A program made the position numbers and the translations under genes. A stretch of 12,242 nucleotides of DNA from Bacteroidales bacterium (GTDB lineage: Bacteria; Bacteroidota; Bacteroidia; Bacteroidales; UBA932): the NCBI GenBank assembly GCA_009784635.1, contig WRBG01000042.1, positions 1 through 12,242 of the forward strand, written 5' to 3'. The notes below the pieces were generated by a model that worked only from the letters and a program-made list of their open reading frames with translations, ran no database searches and was not told the origin of the DNA. Every line of letters begins with the position of its first letter. Position 1 is the stretch's first letter. Shown here piece by piece: positions 1 through 6,615 of this stretch.

Positions 1-534
1 ATCCAAGGTAAATACTTTGTTACAAATAGATTAGAAGTTAACGGAATGTTCAGTATGGACATTGGGGTGCAACCAAAGCACCACTACATAGAAGGCATTC
101 CGGAGGTTCAACTTTCCGGTCATCAGTATGTTATGGGCCGGTTGACCAACGACTGGTTGGCAACCGTAGGCTCAAACTACTACCTAAACAATTGTAACGG
201 ACGTATTTTCCCCTATATTGGTGCGTTGGGCGGTTTCCAACATGCACGGATTCAAACCATCTTCCCCTATACAGGCGAAATGCAAGGTGATGATTGGGCT
301 GAAGAGTACTATGCGCATGCGCGCGCCGGCGAAGTGTTTGGCATTACAGGAGCAATAACCGCGGGAATAGAATACAACCTGTTGCCCGGGTTAAATTTTG
401 CATTTGAAGTTCGTCCCTTTAACTACATGTACACCGTGGCACGGATGTACACAGAGGGCCTAAACTGGAATGCAAATCTGCATACCTTTAAATTCTTTGC
501 GTTACCGCAATTAAAGATAGGTATCCGCTTCTAG
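1..534 (+). CDS. Outer-membrane beta-barrel protein, C-terminal part (5' end outside window)
   Basis: The reading frame is open from the first base, so the start lies upstream; the first internal ATG is at 46 but the preceding codons read as ordinary protein (IQGKYFVTNRLEVNG). The visible ~177 residues alternate hydrophobic and polar positions and carry strand-like segments separated by Gly/Asn/Tyr-rich turns (YIGALGGFQ, TAGIEYNLLPGLNFAFEVRPF). The chain ends in LKIGIRF, and a C-terminal Phe in a final amphipathic strand is the usual outer-membrane insertion signal. This fits a small Bacteroidota outer-membrane beta-barrel protein; a more precise family or a ligand cannot be assigned. It is probably the last gene of its transcript, because a strong hairpin terminator follows 14 bases after the stop. 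Confidence 0.75.
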   Translation: MQGKYFVTNRLEVNGMFSMDIGVQPKHHYIEGIPEVQLSGHQYVMGRLTNDWLATVGSNYYLNNCNGRIFPYIGALGGFQHARIQTIFPYTGEMQGDDWAEEYYAHARAGEVFGITGAITAGIEYNLLPGLNFAFEVRPFNYMYTVARMYTEGLNWNANLHTFKFFALPQLKIGIRF

Positions 535-547
535 GAAAAATTAAAAC

Positions 548-593
548 AAAAAAGAAACCGTCCCAAAGTCTACTTTGGGACGATTTCTTTTTT
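548..593 (+). terminator. Intrinsic transcription terminator
   Basis: A perfect 10-bp stem (559-568 pairs with 573-582; core CGTCCCAAAG) closes on a TCTA loop. After one C-A mismatch it extends through an A-rich/T-rich outer stem (548-557 with 584-593). The 3' arm runs into a T tract. It follows the outer-membrane protein stop at 534. The T tract runs directly into the promoter of the next gene. Confidence 0.88.
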
Positions 594-600
594 ATCTTTG
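574..600 (+). promoter_or_regulatory. Bacteroidota-type promoter for the lipoprotein gene
   Basis: TATCTTTG at 593-600 matches the TAnnTTTG -7 consensus exactly. A TTTG at 574-577 could be the -33 element, although the 15-base spacing is shorter than usual. The inferred start site near 607 leaves a leader of about 15 bases before the ATG at 623. This supports 623 rather than the in-frame ATG at 575, which lies inside the terminator. Confidence 0.65.
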
Positions 601-622
601 CAGCGTCAATAAACCTGTTCAT

Positions 623-1201
623 ATGAAAGCAAAAAGACTAATAATGATTGCAGCTTTGCTGGTCGGCCTGTTGTTTGCGGCCTGCAAGCAGCAAAAACCT
701 ATGGTGCCGCCGCTGGCGATAGATTTGCCCGCCTCCTATAAAACGGATTCGGTAGCGTATCATTTCATTATAAATCAGATAGATAATTGGAATGACTTTG
801 GGAAAAGGATAGAATCCATGTACCTAAAAGGAGAAAAATTCAGAAAAAAGGACTTTAAGTCGCTTTCCCAAAGAGCGTTACACAATTTGTTGTCCTTGGA
901 CCTCGAATATGCGATGCTTTGGCATGCTCAAGACATCTATTTAGAACAGGTGGTGACAGAGGCCGGGTTAATCGCAAGGTCGGCTTCGGCCCAAGGCGCG
1001 GCCAAGCTCATCGAGATACAAAGGTTGGTCTTGGATTATTATGCTAATTTAATCCTCCGTTTTGGCAAAGACCTTGAGTTGGACCAAGAACCTTTCCCGA
1101 TTGACTCCCTCCCCGCCCTCCGGCTCGACGAACGGCACCAAACAGACCAAGATTCTCTGCTTAGGCAGCTGATGCCTTCTCCCCTGCCCGGGCCGCGCTA
1201 A
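623..1201 (+). CDS. Predicted lipoprotein of unknown function
   Basis: The product is 192 residues. It begins with a basic stretch (MKAKR), a hydrophobic core and a lipobox LFAAC with Cys21, so it should be lipidated and cleaved by signal peptidase II. Residues after the Cys (KQQK) lack the acidic pair of the Bacteroidota surface-export signal, so a periplasm-facing location is more likely; that is inference. The mature part is largely helical (for example 85-130) and ends in a Pro-rich tail. I do not recognise a named family. The start at 623 is chosen because the in-frame ATG at 575 sits within the upstream terminator, upstream of the promoter -7 element. The stop overlaps the next start by one base (TAATG), implying translational coupling with the DUF3109 gene. 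Confidence 0.75.
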   Translation: MKAKRLIMIAALLVGLLFAACKQQKPMVPPLAIDLPASYKTDSVAYHFIINQIDNWNDFGKRIESMYLKGEKFRKKDFKSLSQRALHNLLSLDLEYAMLWHAQDIYLEQVVTEAGLIARSASAQGAAKLIEIQRLVLDYYANLILRFGKDLELDQEPFPIDSLPALRLDERHQTDQDSLLRQLMPSPLPGPR

Positions 1202-1797
1202 TGGATTATCCCCAAGTCATAGCAATAGGAGACATATGGGTCTCTACGGCGCTCCTGACGGAGCGTTTTGCTTGTGATATGGCTGCCTGTAAAGGCCGGT
1301 GCTGCGTGGCGGGGAACAGCGGGGCGCCCTTGGAGCCGGAGGAACTTGGGATTTTAGCAAGGGAGTATGCCGCCTTTGCTCCCTATATGAGTCCCCAAGG
1401 GCGAGAGGCGGTCGAGCAAGAGGGCTTTGCCCTTACAGACAGAGACGGGGAATTAGTAACCCCCTTAGTCGCCGGAGCCGAATGTGCATACGCCTACTTG
1501 GACAAAGCCGGCATTTGCCGCTGCTCCATAGAGCAGGCTTTTGAGGCCCAAAAGACCGCTTTTAGAAAGCCCATATCCTGTTGGCTCTATCCCATAAGGG
1601 TACAGAAGTTATCCACAGGATACGCCTTAAACTACCACCAATGGGAGGTCTGCGCCCGCGCCCGCGCAAGGGGGCAACAAGAGGGAACACCGGTATACAC
1701 ATTTGTAAGGGAAGCGCTCATTGCCAGATTCGGAACCGAGTTTTATGAGGCGTTAGATTCAGTTTCCCCTCAAATGGCTCTTTATAAGCATTTGTAG
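1201..1797 (+). CDS. DUF3109 family cysteine-rich protein
   Basis: The 198-residue product carries the DUF3109 hallmark near its N terminus: FACDMAACKGRCC (Cys25, 30, 34, 35) followed by GNSGAPLEPEE. Further cysteines lie at 95, 106, 108, 127 and 151, including CRCS and PISCWLYPI. The pattern resembles the YkgJ/DUF3109 group, thought to bind zinc or an iron-sulfur cluster; metal binding here is inference and the biochemical role is unknown. The start ATG overlaps the stop of the lipoprotein gene. Length is close to the ~190 residues usual for the family. The last 80 bases overlap the 3' end of the convergent Fic gene. The family-like sequence seems to run to about FYEALD, with SVSPQMALYKHL as an atypical extension. 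Confidence 0.88.
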   Translation: MDYPQVIAIGDIWVSTALLTERFACDMAACKGRCCVAGNSGAPLEPEELGILAREYAAFAPYMSPQGREAVEQEGFALTDRDGELVTPLVAGAECAYAYLDKAGICRCSIEQAFEAQKTAFRKPISCWLYPIRVQKLSTGYALNYHQWEVCARARARGQQEGTPVYTFVREALIARFGTEFYEALDSVSPQMALYKHL

Positions 1798-3217
1798 CTT
1801 CAAAATAATCATTGAGTTCGTCAAAATTTTCCCCCAAGATGTTGCTTGAAAAGTGCTGAAGTTTGTCCATGGCGCGGATAAAAGCATCCGGCTCTTTTAG
1901 ATGGGTGAGTTTTTTCAGCGACAAGATGTAATCTTCTCTATACACGGCCGGCACAATGATTCTTGATAGCCCGCTCTTAACTAATTCGGCGTTGCCCATG
2001 ATTCGCGAAATTCTTCCGTTGCCATCAGAAAATGGGTGAACTTCAGAAATCATAAACATCATAAAAACGGCTTTTGCCATTGGGTCGGTCAACGCTGCAT
2101 AATACTTGAATCCCTGCCTAAGCGTTCCTTCCACCAAGCTGAAATCTACAAATTCGGTGTTTCCGGCTCGATTGTTTTGAACTTTAAACGCACCTGCGTT
2201 TACTTCTTCTGCTCTGCCCAACATCATGGTTTCGTGTCGGCGTTTAAGAATTTGAATCAAATCATCGGCGGTTGTAGGCACTATGCTCATTTCATAACTA
2301 CTTGATACAATCTGAAATGTGCCTAAAATGTCGTGGGAATCCTTTATTCTCCTTGGGAAAGCAATGCCGGTATCAACAATCTTTTTAGCATCTCCAACCA
2401 CAAATTTTGTTCCTTCTATGTAGTTGGAAAAGTAGGCTTCAAAGAAAGAAAACAAGCGGAACGATTCTTCCGACCTATTGTGGTCGGGTCGTTCCGGAAA
2501 ATAGTAACCCTTTAGCCTGTTATAGAGAATTTCAAACAGTTCTGCCCGTTTAGCGTCGAATGACATTCCAGCCGCCCTTGCTCTTGCAGAATCGGAGCGA
2601 AGAACACTTGAATGATGTGTACTTAATAGGGCTGAGACAATGTTGTTCAGTTTATTAAACTCGTCGTTAAAATCTAATAGCGTGGCAATTTCTCTGGCTT
2701 TATCTCTGAACTTGTTTATACCGGCCTCACCTTCCCGAATGATGATTTTTTCTAATCGGTCTTCGATAAACTCAATGGGGAAAGTTTTTGATTCTCCGCC
2801 CTTTTTCTTTGAACTCTGCATATTTTCCAAAACCCACCTCCATTCTGACGAGGCATACATGCCACCCAAAGACACATCTGATTCCAAGGCGGGCTTTCCC
2901 TCCATCACATTTAGTGTAATCCCCTTTAAATCAGTTATTTTCTTGGAATAATTGCCGGTTAGGAAAAAATTGCCGGTTTCGGTTGGTCGCAATTCCGATG
3001 CACTTCGATGACTGATTACGGCATTGGGGAATCGCCACTTGAGTATGTCGAAAAAATGGCGTTTAATAATATTTTCTTTCGACTCCCGTAAATTGGTGGT
3101 ATACAATCGTGGGGCTATTTTTCGTATCTTGCCGTTTCGTACCGCCCTACTTATTTGTTTGGAAACAGTTGTATCCGAAGAGGAGAAAATGAGTTCCTTA
3201 CTAAAATCAACTACCAT
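1718..3217 (-). CDS. Fic-family protein with N-terminal AbiEi-like winged-helix antitoxin region
   Basis: The product is 499 residues. Residues ~394-405 read HPFSDGNGRISR, a complete Fic active site (HxFx[D/E]GNGRxxR), so it should transfer AMP or another nucleotide group to a protein target. S264-NYI-E268-G269 matches the inhibitory [S/T]xxxE[G/N] helix, placed N-terminal to the Fic core as in class II Fic proteins, implying an autoinhibited enzyme. Residues ~15-42 (KQISRAVRNGKIRKIAPRLYTTNL) form a winged-helix segment like AbiEi antitoxins, followed to about 235 by AbiEi-like sequence (NAVISHRSASELRPTETG, LENMQ). The start at 3217 sits directly after a GGAAAAAA copy of the promoter repeat. 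Residues 474-499 are read antisense to the DUF3109 gene. Autoregulation through the repeats is inferred; the target protein is unknown. Confidence 0.9.
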   Translation of the reverse strand: MVVDFSKELIFSSSDTTVSKQISRAVRNGKIRKIAPRLYTTNLRESKENIIKRHFFDILKWRFPNAVISHRSASELRPTETGNFFLTGNYSKKITDLKGITLNVMEGKPALESDVSLGGMYASSEWRWVLENMQSSKKKGGESKTFPIEFIEDRLEKIIIREGEAGINKFRDKAREIATLLDFNDEFNKLNNIVSALLSTHHSSVLRSDSARARAAGMSFDAKRAELFEILYNRLKGYYFPERPDHNRSEESFRLFSFFEAYFSNYIEGTKFVVGDAKKIVDTGIAFPRRIKDSHDILGTFQIVSSSYEMSIVPTTADDLIQILKRRHETMMLGRAEEVNAGAFKVQNNRAGNTEFVDFSLVEGTLRQGFKYYAALTDPMAKAVFMMFMISEVHPFSDGNGRISRIMGNAELVKSGLSRIIVPAVYREDYILSLKKLTHLKEPDAFIRAMDKLQHFSSNILGENFDELNDYFEATNAYKEPFEGKLNLTPHKTRFRIWQ

Positions 3218-3301
3218 TTTTTTCCACTAAAAGATGATTGAGAAAACGAAAGGGCAAATTTTTTCCATTATAAGCCTAATTAGGGCAAATTTTTTCCACT
3301 A
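3218..3301 (-). repeat. Direct-repeat array upstream of the Fic gene, possible operator
   Basis: AGGGCAAATTTTTTCCA occurs identically at 3251-3267 and 3282-3298 (period 31). The TTTTTTCCACTA part recurs at 3218-3229, exactly matching 3290-3301. On the Fic strand each copy reads T(A)RTGGAAAAAA, twice followed by TTTGCCC. The copy at 3218-3229 touches the Fic start codon, and the distal copy supplies the stop codon (3299-3301) of the upstream membrane-protein gene. The copies lie 31 and 41 bases apart, a difference of about one helical turn. A candidate site for the Fic protein's own winged helix. Alternatively, the TTTG in each full copy could act as promoter -33 and -7 elements. Confidence 0.7.
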
Positions 3302-3772
3302 TTCCTGCGACGACTGCTTTACCGCATACTCCATGCTGCGGGCAAAGCGGTATACGTCTTTGCGCAGACCATGGAGTACAATGGGATTGTCGGAATAATC
3401 GAGGGTAATTCTGTCTTCGTATAACCGAATGAGTCGGGTAAAAGGGCTTTTGTGCCTAAAGACAATTTGGCTCCCGTGGTCGGACTCGATTTGATAGTGG
3501 GCTTGCAGGAGCGCGTCAATGAGCATGTCTCTGTCTTGGGCAAAGGGCCGGTTAAGGTATACCTTGCGGTCCACATAGTTGATAAAGGGATAAGCGGCGG
3601 CAAAAACAGTCAGAAACAAAGCAATATGCCACCAGTTAGAAGCAGGTATCAGCTCCCAAAAATGGTTAAGCCCGACGGGCTTGGAAAGGTAGAAGACCAA
3701 GACAAGCATGAGGGTCATGATTATGCCCAAATAAACAAGGTGTTTGACAAAGCGAATAAAGTATGACGTCAT
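3299..3772 (-). CDS. Small membrane protein with two N-terminal transmembrane helices
   Basis: The 157-residue product has hydrophobic helices at about 9-30 (VKHLVYLGIIMTLMLVLVFYL) and 48-66 (WHIALFLTVFAAAYPFINYV). A soluble region of ~90 residues follows, probably cytoplasmic. That region has a strand-rich, PH-like look (IESDHGSQIVFRHKSPFTRLIRLYEDRITLDYSD) and ends in a helix (DVYRFARSMEYAVKQ). Proteins of this size and layout occur as conserved hypotheticals in Bacteroidales; no function is assigned. A TACATTTA element at 3804-3797, with TTTG 23 bases upstream, lies ~25 bases before the start. Its stop codon is the outer end of the repeat array preceding Fic. It is co-oriented with Fic, 81 bases upstream. 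Confidence 0.75.
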   Translation of the reverse strand: MTSYFIRFVKHLVYLGIIMTLMLVLVFYLSKPVGLNHFWELIPASNWWHIALFLTVFAAAYPFINYVDRKVYLNRPFAQDRDMLIDALLQAHYQIESDHGSQIVFRHKSPFTRLIRLYEDRITLDYSDNPIVLHGLRKDVYRFARSMEYAVKQSSQE

Positions 3773-3796
3773 AACTGTTTTACTATAAATAAATGG

Positions 3797-3833
3797 TAAA
3801 TGTAGCCATTATTTTGTACATTTGCAGCAAATG
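3797..3833. promoter_or_regulatory. Divergent promoter region
   Basis: On the plus strand TACATTTG (3817-3824) matches TAnnTTTG and lies 32 bases before the ATG at 3857. On the minus strand TACATTTA (3804-3797) is one base off consensus and has TTTG at 3831-3828 with a 23-base spacer. The plus -7 element and minus -33 element fall in a perfect 7+1+7 inverted repeat, CATTTGCAGCAAATG (3819-3833). Its symmetry may simply come from the two promoter elements, or it may also bind a regulator. Confidence 0.5.
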
Positions 3834-3856
3834 ATTATTTAAACCATCAAACAATT

Positions 3857-4753
3857 ATGGAAGATTTTATATTACAAGGCGTTCCATCAAAACGCGAAAA
3901 GAGATTAAAAGTAGTTACCATTTGCTTGGCCGTGGTTGCCGTGATGTTGCTTGGGGTTTTGGCTTGGATTTGGGTGGAGCGCAACAGTATAATCGGGGAC
4001 TTGCAAACCGATAAAGAAGTGCTGACGGTGCAACTACAGGATTTGCGCTTGGATTACGAGGGCTTGAGTTCCAACAACGACAGCCTTAATGTGCAGTTGG
4101 ATAGGGAGCGGGAAAAGGTAGACCAGCTGATTGAGCGGGTACAGCAGACCGAGGCAACCAACCGCGCCAGAATCCGCGAGTACGAAAGAGAACTGGGCAC
4201 CCTTAGGAGCATTATGAAGAGTTACATTGTTACGATAGACTCGCTCAATACCCTAAACATAACTTTACGGGAAGACGCTTTGGCGGCTCGGGACGAGGCC
4301 CGCAGGTCTCAACGTCAGTACAGCGAGCTGAGGAGTACCACAGACGAATATGCCCGCAAGGTAGAGATAGGCTCTGTGGTAAAGGGGCGGAACTTTGGAT
4401 TGGTTGCGGTGATGGCTAACGGCAGGGATACTGACCGGTCGAGCCGGACGGAGAGGCTAAAGTGTTGTCTGTTTTTGATGGAGAACGATATTGCGGTCAA
4501 AGGTCGCCGCCAAGTGTATATTCGGGTGAAAGGGCCGGACGGAGTGCTGATGACCGGAGCCGGCGAATCGGTGTTTGTTTCTGCCGGCGAGTCCTTGATT
4601 TATTCGGCCTCCCGAGAAGTGGACTATCAAGGGTCTGACTTGGAGGTCTGCATCTTCTTTGGACAGCCGGGCATGTTTAGCAGAGGGATATATACTGTGG
4701 ACGTGTATACCACCGAGGCAAAATTGGGGTCTGCCGATATACTGCTTAGATAG
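3857..4753 (+). CDS. Single-pass membrane protein with long coiled coil
   Basis: The 298-residue product has a short cytoplasmic N terminus with a basic patch (KREKRLK, 12-18), one transmembrane helix at about 19-40 (VVTICLAVVAVMLLGVLAWIWV), and a heptad-rich, charged region at about 43-165 expected to form a coiled coil. A C-terminal beta-rich domain covers ~170-298 (FGLVAVMANGRDTDRSSRTERL, QVYIRVKGPDGVLM, YTVDVYTTEAKLGSADILL). Similar Bacteroidales proteins are sometimes labelled as chromosome-partitioning proteins, but no ATPase motif is present here, so I give no function. Topology suggests the coiled coil and beta domain lie in the periplasm. It is followed without any gap by hemW, so the two are probably co-transcribed. 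Confidence 0.78.
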   Translation: MEDFILQGVPSKREKRLKVVTICLAVVAVMLLGVLAWIWVERNSIIGDLQTDKEVLTVQLQDLRLDYEGLSSNNDSLNVQLDREREKVDQLIERVQQTEATNRARIREYERELGTLRSIMKSYIVTIDSLNTLNITLREDALAARDEARRSQRQYSELRSTTDEYARKVEIGSVVKGRNFGLVAVMANGRDTDRSSRTERLKCCLFLMENDIAVKGRRQVYIRVKGPDGVLMTGAGESVFVSAGESLIYSASREVDYQGSDLEVCIFFGQPGMFSRGIYTVDVYTTEAKLGSADILLR

Positions 4754-5872
4754 TTGGCGGGACTTTATATCCATATTCCCTTTTGCGCGCAGTTTTGCGG
4801 GTATTGCGACTTCTATTCGGTAGATACACAGAAGTGGATGCCGGAATTGATACAGGCCCTTAAAAAGGAAATGGCCTTGAGGCGGGATTATATTTCCGCC
4901 CCCCAAACGCTGTACATAGGGGGCGGCACGCCTTCTTTATGTAAGGTATCGGCTTTGAGCGGCTTGGTGGATACGGCAAAAGAATTATGGAAGAACGATT
5001 TTAAGGAAGTAACCGTAGAAGTAAACCCCGAAGACTTGACGCCAGCCTATTGCAAGGAACTTGCCGGCCACAGGTTTAACAGGCTGAGCATTGGTATTCA
5101 GTCGTTTTTTGACGAACATCTGCAATTTATGAACCGCAGGCACAGCGCAGCCCAAGGCGTTAGGGCTGTACAGGCCGCCCGCCAAGCAGGTTTTGGCAAT
5201 ATCAGCGTAGACTTGATGTTTGGGTTTCCCGGACTTAGCCAAGCCCAATGGAGGCAAAATATAGAGCAGGCTTTGTCCCTGCGTCCGGAGCATTTGTCGG
5301 CCTACCAGTTGAGCATGGAGCCGGGGACTCCGTTTTTTAAGGGCTGCGCAGAGGGAGGGATGCAGCCTGTGGAGGGGGACGAAGCGGCGAATCAGTACGC
5401 CTTGTTGCAGGAGTTGCTGCCGGCGGCGGGACTGAGGCAATACGAAGTGTCTAACTTTGCGCGGGAGGGCTACCGGTCTCTGCACAACAGTTCCTATTGG
5501 CAGGGGATTCCTTATTTGGGGCTGGGGCCGTCTGCACATTCGTACAACGGGAGGTTGAGGCATGTTAACATGTGCAGTCTAAAGGTTTATCTTAAAAAGA
5601 TGTCCCATGGTTGGCTGCCGATAAAAGAAGAGCAACTAACGCATAAAAAGAAATACAACGAATTTGTGATGACCCGACTAAGGACGGCAGAGGGATTTTT
5701 GCGTCGAGAAATAGAGCAACATATCATAAGACCCGCGCACCTCCATCATTTTGAACAGGCGGCCTCGCGCTTGTTGGAACGGGGTTTGCTGTTGGAGCAG
5801 GAGGGGCGCATTACCATTCCGCCCCAAAAATGGTTTGTTTCGGACGGAATCATCGTAGACCTGCTGGTTTAA
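4754..5872 (+). CDS. hemW: Radical SAM heme chaperone HemW
   Basis: The 372-residue product starts LYIHIPFCAQFCGYCDFYS, with the radical SAM cluster cysteines C11, C15 and C18 (CxxxCxxC), followed by IGGGTPS (~55-61). The later HNSSYWQGIPYLGLGPSAHSYNG block is characteristic of HemW rather than coproporphyrinogen dehydrogenase HemN. HemW binds heme and delivers it to membrane cytochromes; older annotations call it oxygen-independent coproporphyrinogen III oxidase. The start must be the TTG at 4754: the codon before it is the upstream gene's in-frame TAG, and the cluster begins at residue 11, so the first internal ATG would remove it. Length is normal for the family. Its stop directly abuts the stop of the convergent cytochrome b gene, a plausible heme recipient. 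Confidence 0.93.
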   Translation: MAGLYIHIPFCAQFCGYCDFYSVDTQKWMPELIQALKKEMALRRDYISAPQTLYIGGGTPSLCKVSALSGLVDTAKELWKNDFKEVTVEVNPEDLTPAYCKELAGHRFNRLSIGIQSFFDEHLQFMNRRHSAAQGVRAVQAARQAGFGNISVDLMFGFPGLSQAQWRQNIEQALSLRPEHLSAYQLSMEPGTPFFKGCAEGGMQPVEGDEAANQYALLQELLPAAGLRQYEVSNFAREGYRSLHNSSYWQGIPYLGLGPSAHSYNGRLRHVNMCSLKVYLKKMSHGWLPIKEEQLTHKKKYNEFVMTRLRTAEGFLRREIEQHIIRPAHLHHFEQAASRLLERGLLLEQEGRITIPPQKWFVSDGIIVDLLV

Positions 5873-6529
5873 TCAGCCTACAAACAGGTAAAAGTAAAGG
5901 GGGATGGAGATAAAACCAACGGCCACCACAGTGGCGTACACATAGGCAATGATTTGCCATCGGCTTATCCATTTTTTGTTGCTTAGTCCCAAGGACTGAA
6001 ATGCGCTCCAAAATCCGTGGGTTAGGTGAAACCACAAGGCAATAATCCAAACAATATAGATAATCACCGTATGTAGTTTGCTGAATGTATAGACGAGCAG
6101 GTCGTAGGGCGGGGCGCCGGCGCCTCCCATAAATTCTTGGAGCTGCATGCGCGCCCAAAAATGAAAAAGGTGCAGGACCAAGCCTCCCAAAATAATACAT
6201 CCCAATACAAACATGTTTGTAGAGGCCCATGAAACGACCGGGCCTTTGTGGGGCACGGCATAGGCTTTGCGGCCCCTTGCTTTGAGGTTAGACAGGTTCA
6301 GCAAAAGGCCGTAGAGGATGTGCAGCACAAAGCCGGCGGCCAGTACCGGCACCATGGCCAAAATAATCGGGTTGGTACTCATAAACCGGCAGACCCGATT
6401 AAAGGATTCTGCGCCAAATAAACCGGTAATATTGGCGGCTAAGTGTACCAATAAAAAGAGCATAAGAAATAATCCTGTTATACTCATTATGAACTTCTTA
6501 CCTATTGATGAACTAAAAAAACCGGCCAT
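5873..6529 (-). CDS. sdhC: Succinate dehydrogenase/fumarate reductase cytochrome b558 subunit
   Basis: The 218-residue product is an integral membrane protein with about five transmembrane helices. It opens with SSIGKKFIMSITGLFLMLFLLVHLAANITGLFG, very typical of the Bacteroidota b558 family that anchors the flavoprotein and iron-sulfur subunits and carries heme b. Histidines in the helices (LLVHLAAN, FVLHILYG, LVLHLFHFW, LWFHLTHGFW) are candidate heme ligands. The frame extends 17 codons upstream to 6580, but a consensus TATCTTTG element lies within that extension, so ATG 6529 is the likely start; it also matches family N termini. Unusually, no sdhA or sdhB follows: the next gene downstream is hemW, convergent and touching at the stop. 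Whether it acts with remote SdhAB is unknown. Confidence 0.9.
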   Translation of the reverse strand: MAGFFSSSIGKKFIMSITGLFLMLFLLVHLAANITGLFGAESFNRVCRFMSTNPIILAMVPVLAAGFVLHILYGLLLNLSNLKARGRKAYAVPHKGPVVSWASTNMFVLGCIILGGLVLHLFHFWARMQLQEFMGGAGAPPYDLLVYTFSKLHTVIIYIVWIIALWFHLTHGFWSAFQSLGLSNKKWISRWQIIAYVYATVVAVGFISIPLYFYLFVG

Positions 6530-6550
6530 AAAAACAAGGGTTAACAGTGG

Positions 6551-6598
6551 CAAAGATAGGGGCTTAGTTGGTAATTTCATAATATTTGGCTACTTTTG
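6551..6598. promoter_or_regulatory. Divergent promoters for sdhC and pyrH
   Basis: On the minus strand TATCTTTG (6558-6551) exactly matches TAnnTTTG and lies 21 bases before the sdhC ATG at 6529. On the plus strand TACTTTTG (6591-6598) is also an exact match, with TTG at 6568-6570 at a normal 20-base spacing. Transcripts starting about seven bases beyond each element would have very short leaders, as is common in Bacteroidota. The arrangement decides both start codons. Confidence 0.75.
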
Positions 6599-6615
6599 TT
6601 TGATGAGTAATGCTT

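Noticed and set aside
575..622. In-frame upstream ATG extending the lipoprotein by 16 residues
   Set aside because: It lies inside the terminator hairpin and upstream of the promoter -7 element; the signal peptide begins cleanly at 623.
1299..1544. Open frame overlapping the DUF3109 gene
   Set aside because: Arg/Gly-rich translation with no family pattern; the other frame encodes the recognisable DUF3109 cysteine cluster.
3218..3301. Direct repeats as a CRISPR array
   Set aside because: Only two full copies, 17 bp long, with unequal 14- and ~32-base gaps and no cas genes; they fit a promoter better.
3819..3833. Perfect 7+1+7 inverted repeat as a dedicated operator
   Set aside because: Both arms coincide with promoter elements of the two divergent genes, which explains the symmetry without a regulator.
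4985..5563. Long antisense frame within hemW
   Set aside because: Pro/Arg/Gln-rich shadow of a strong, conserved gene; no start context or homology pattern.
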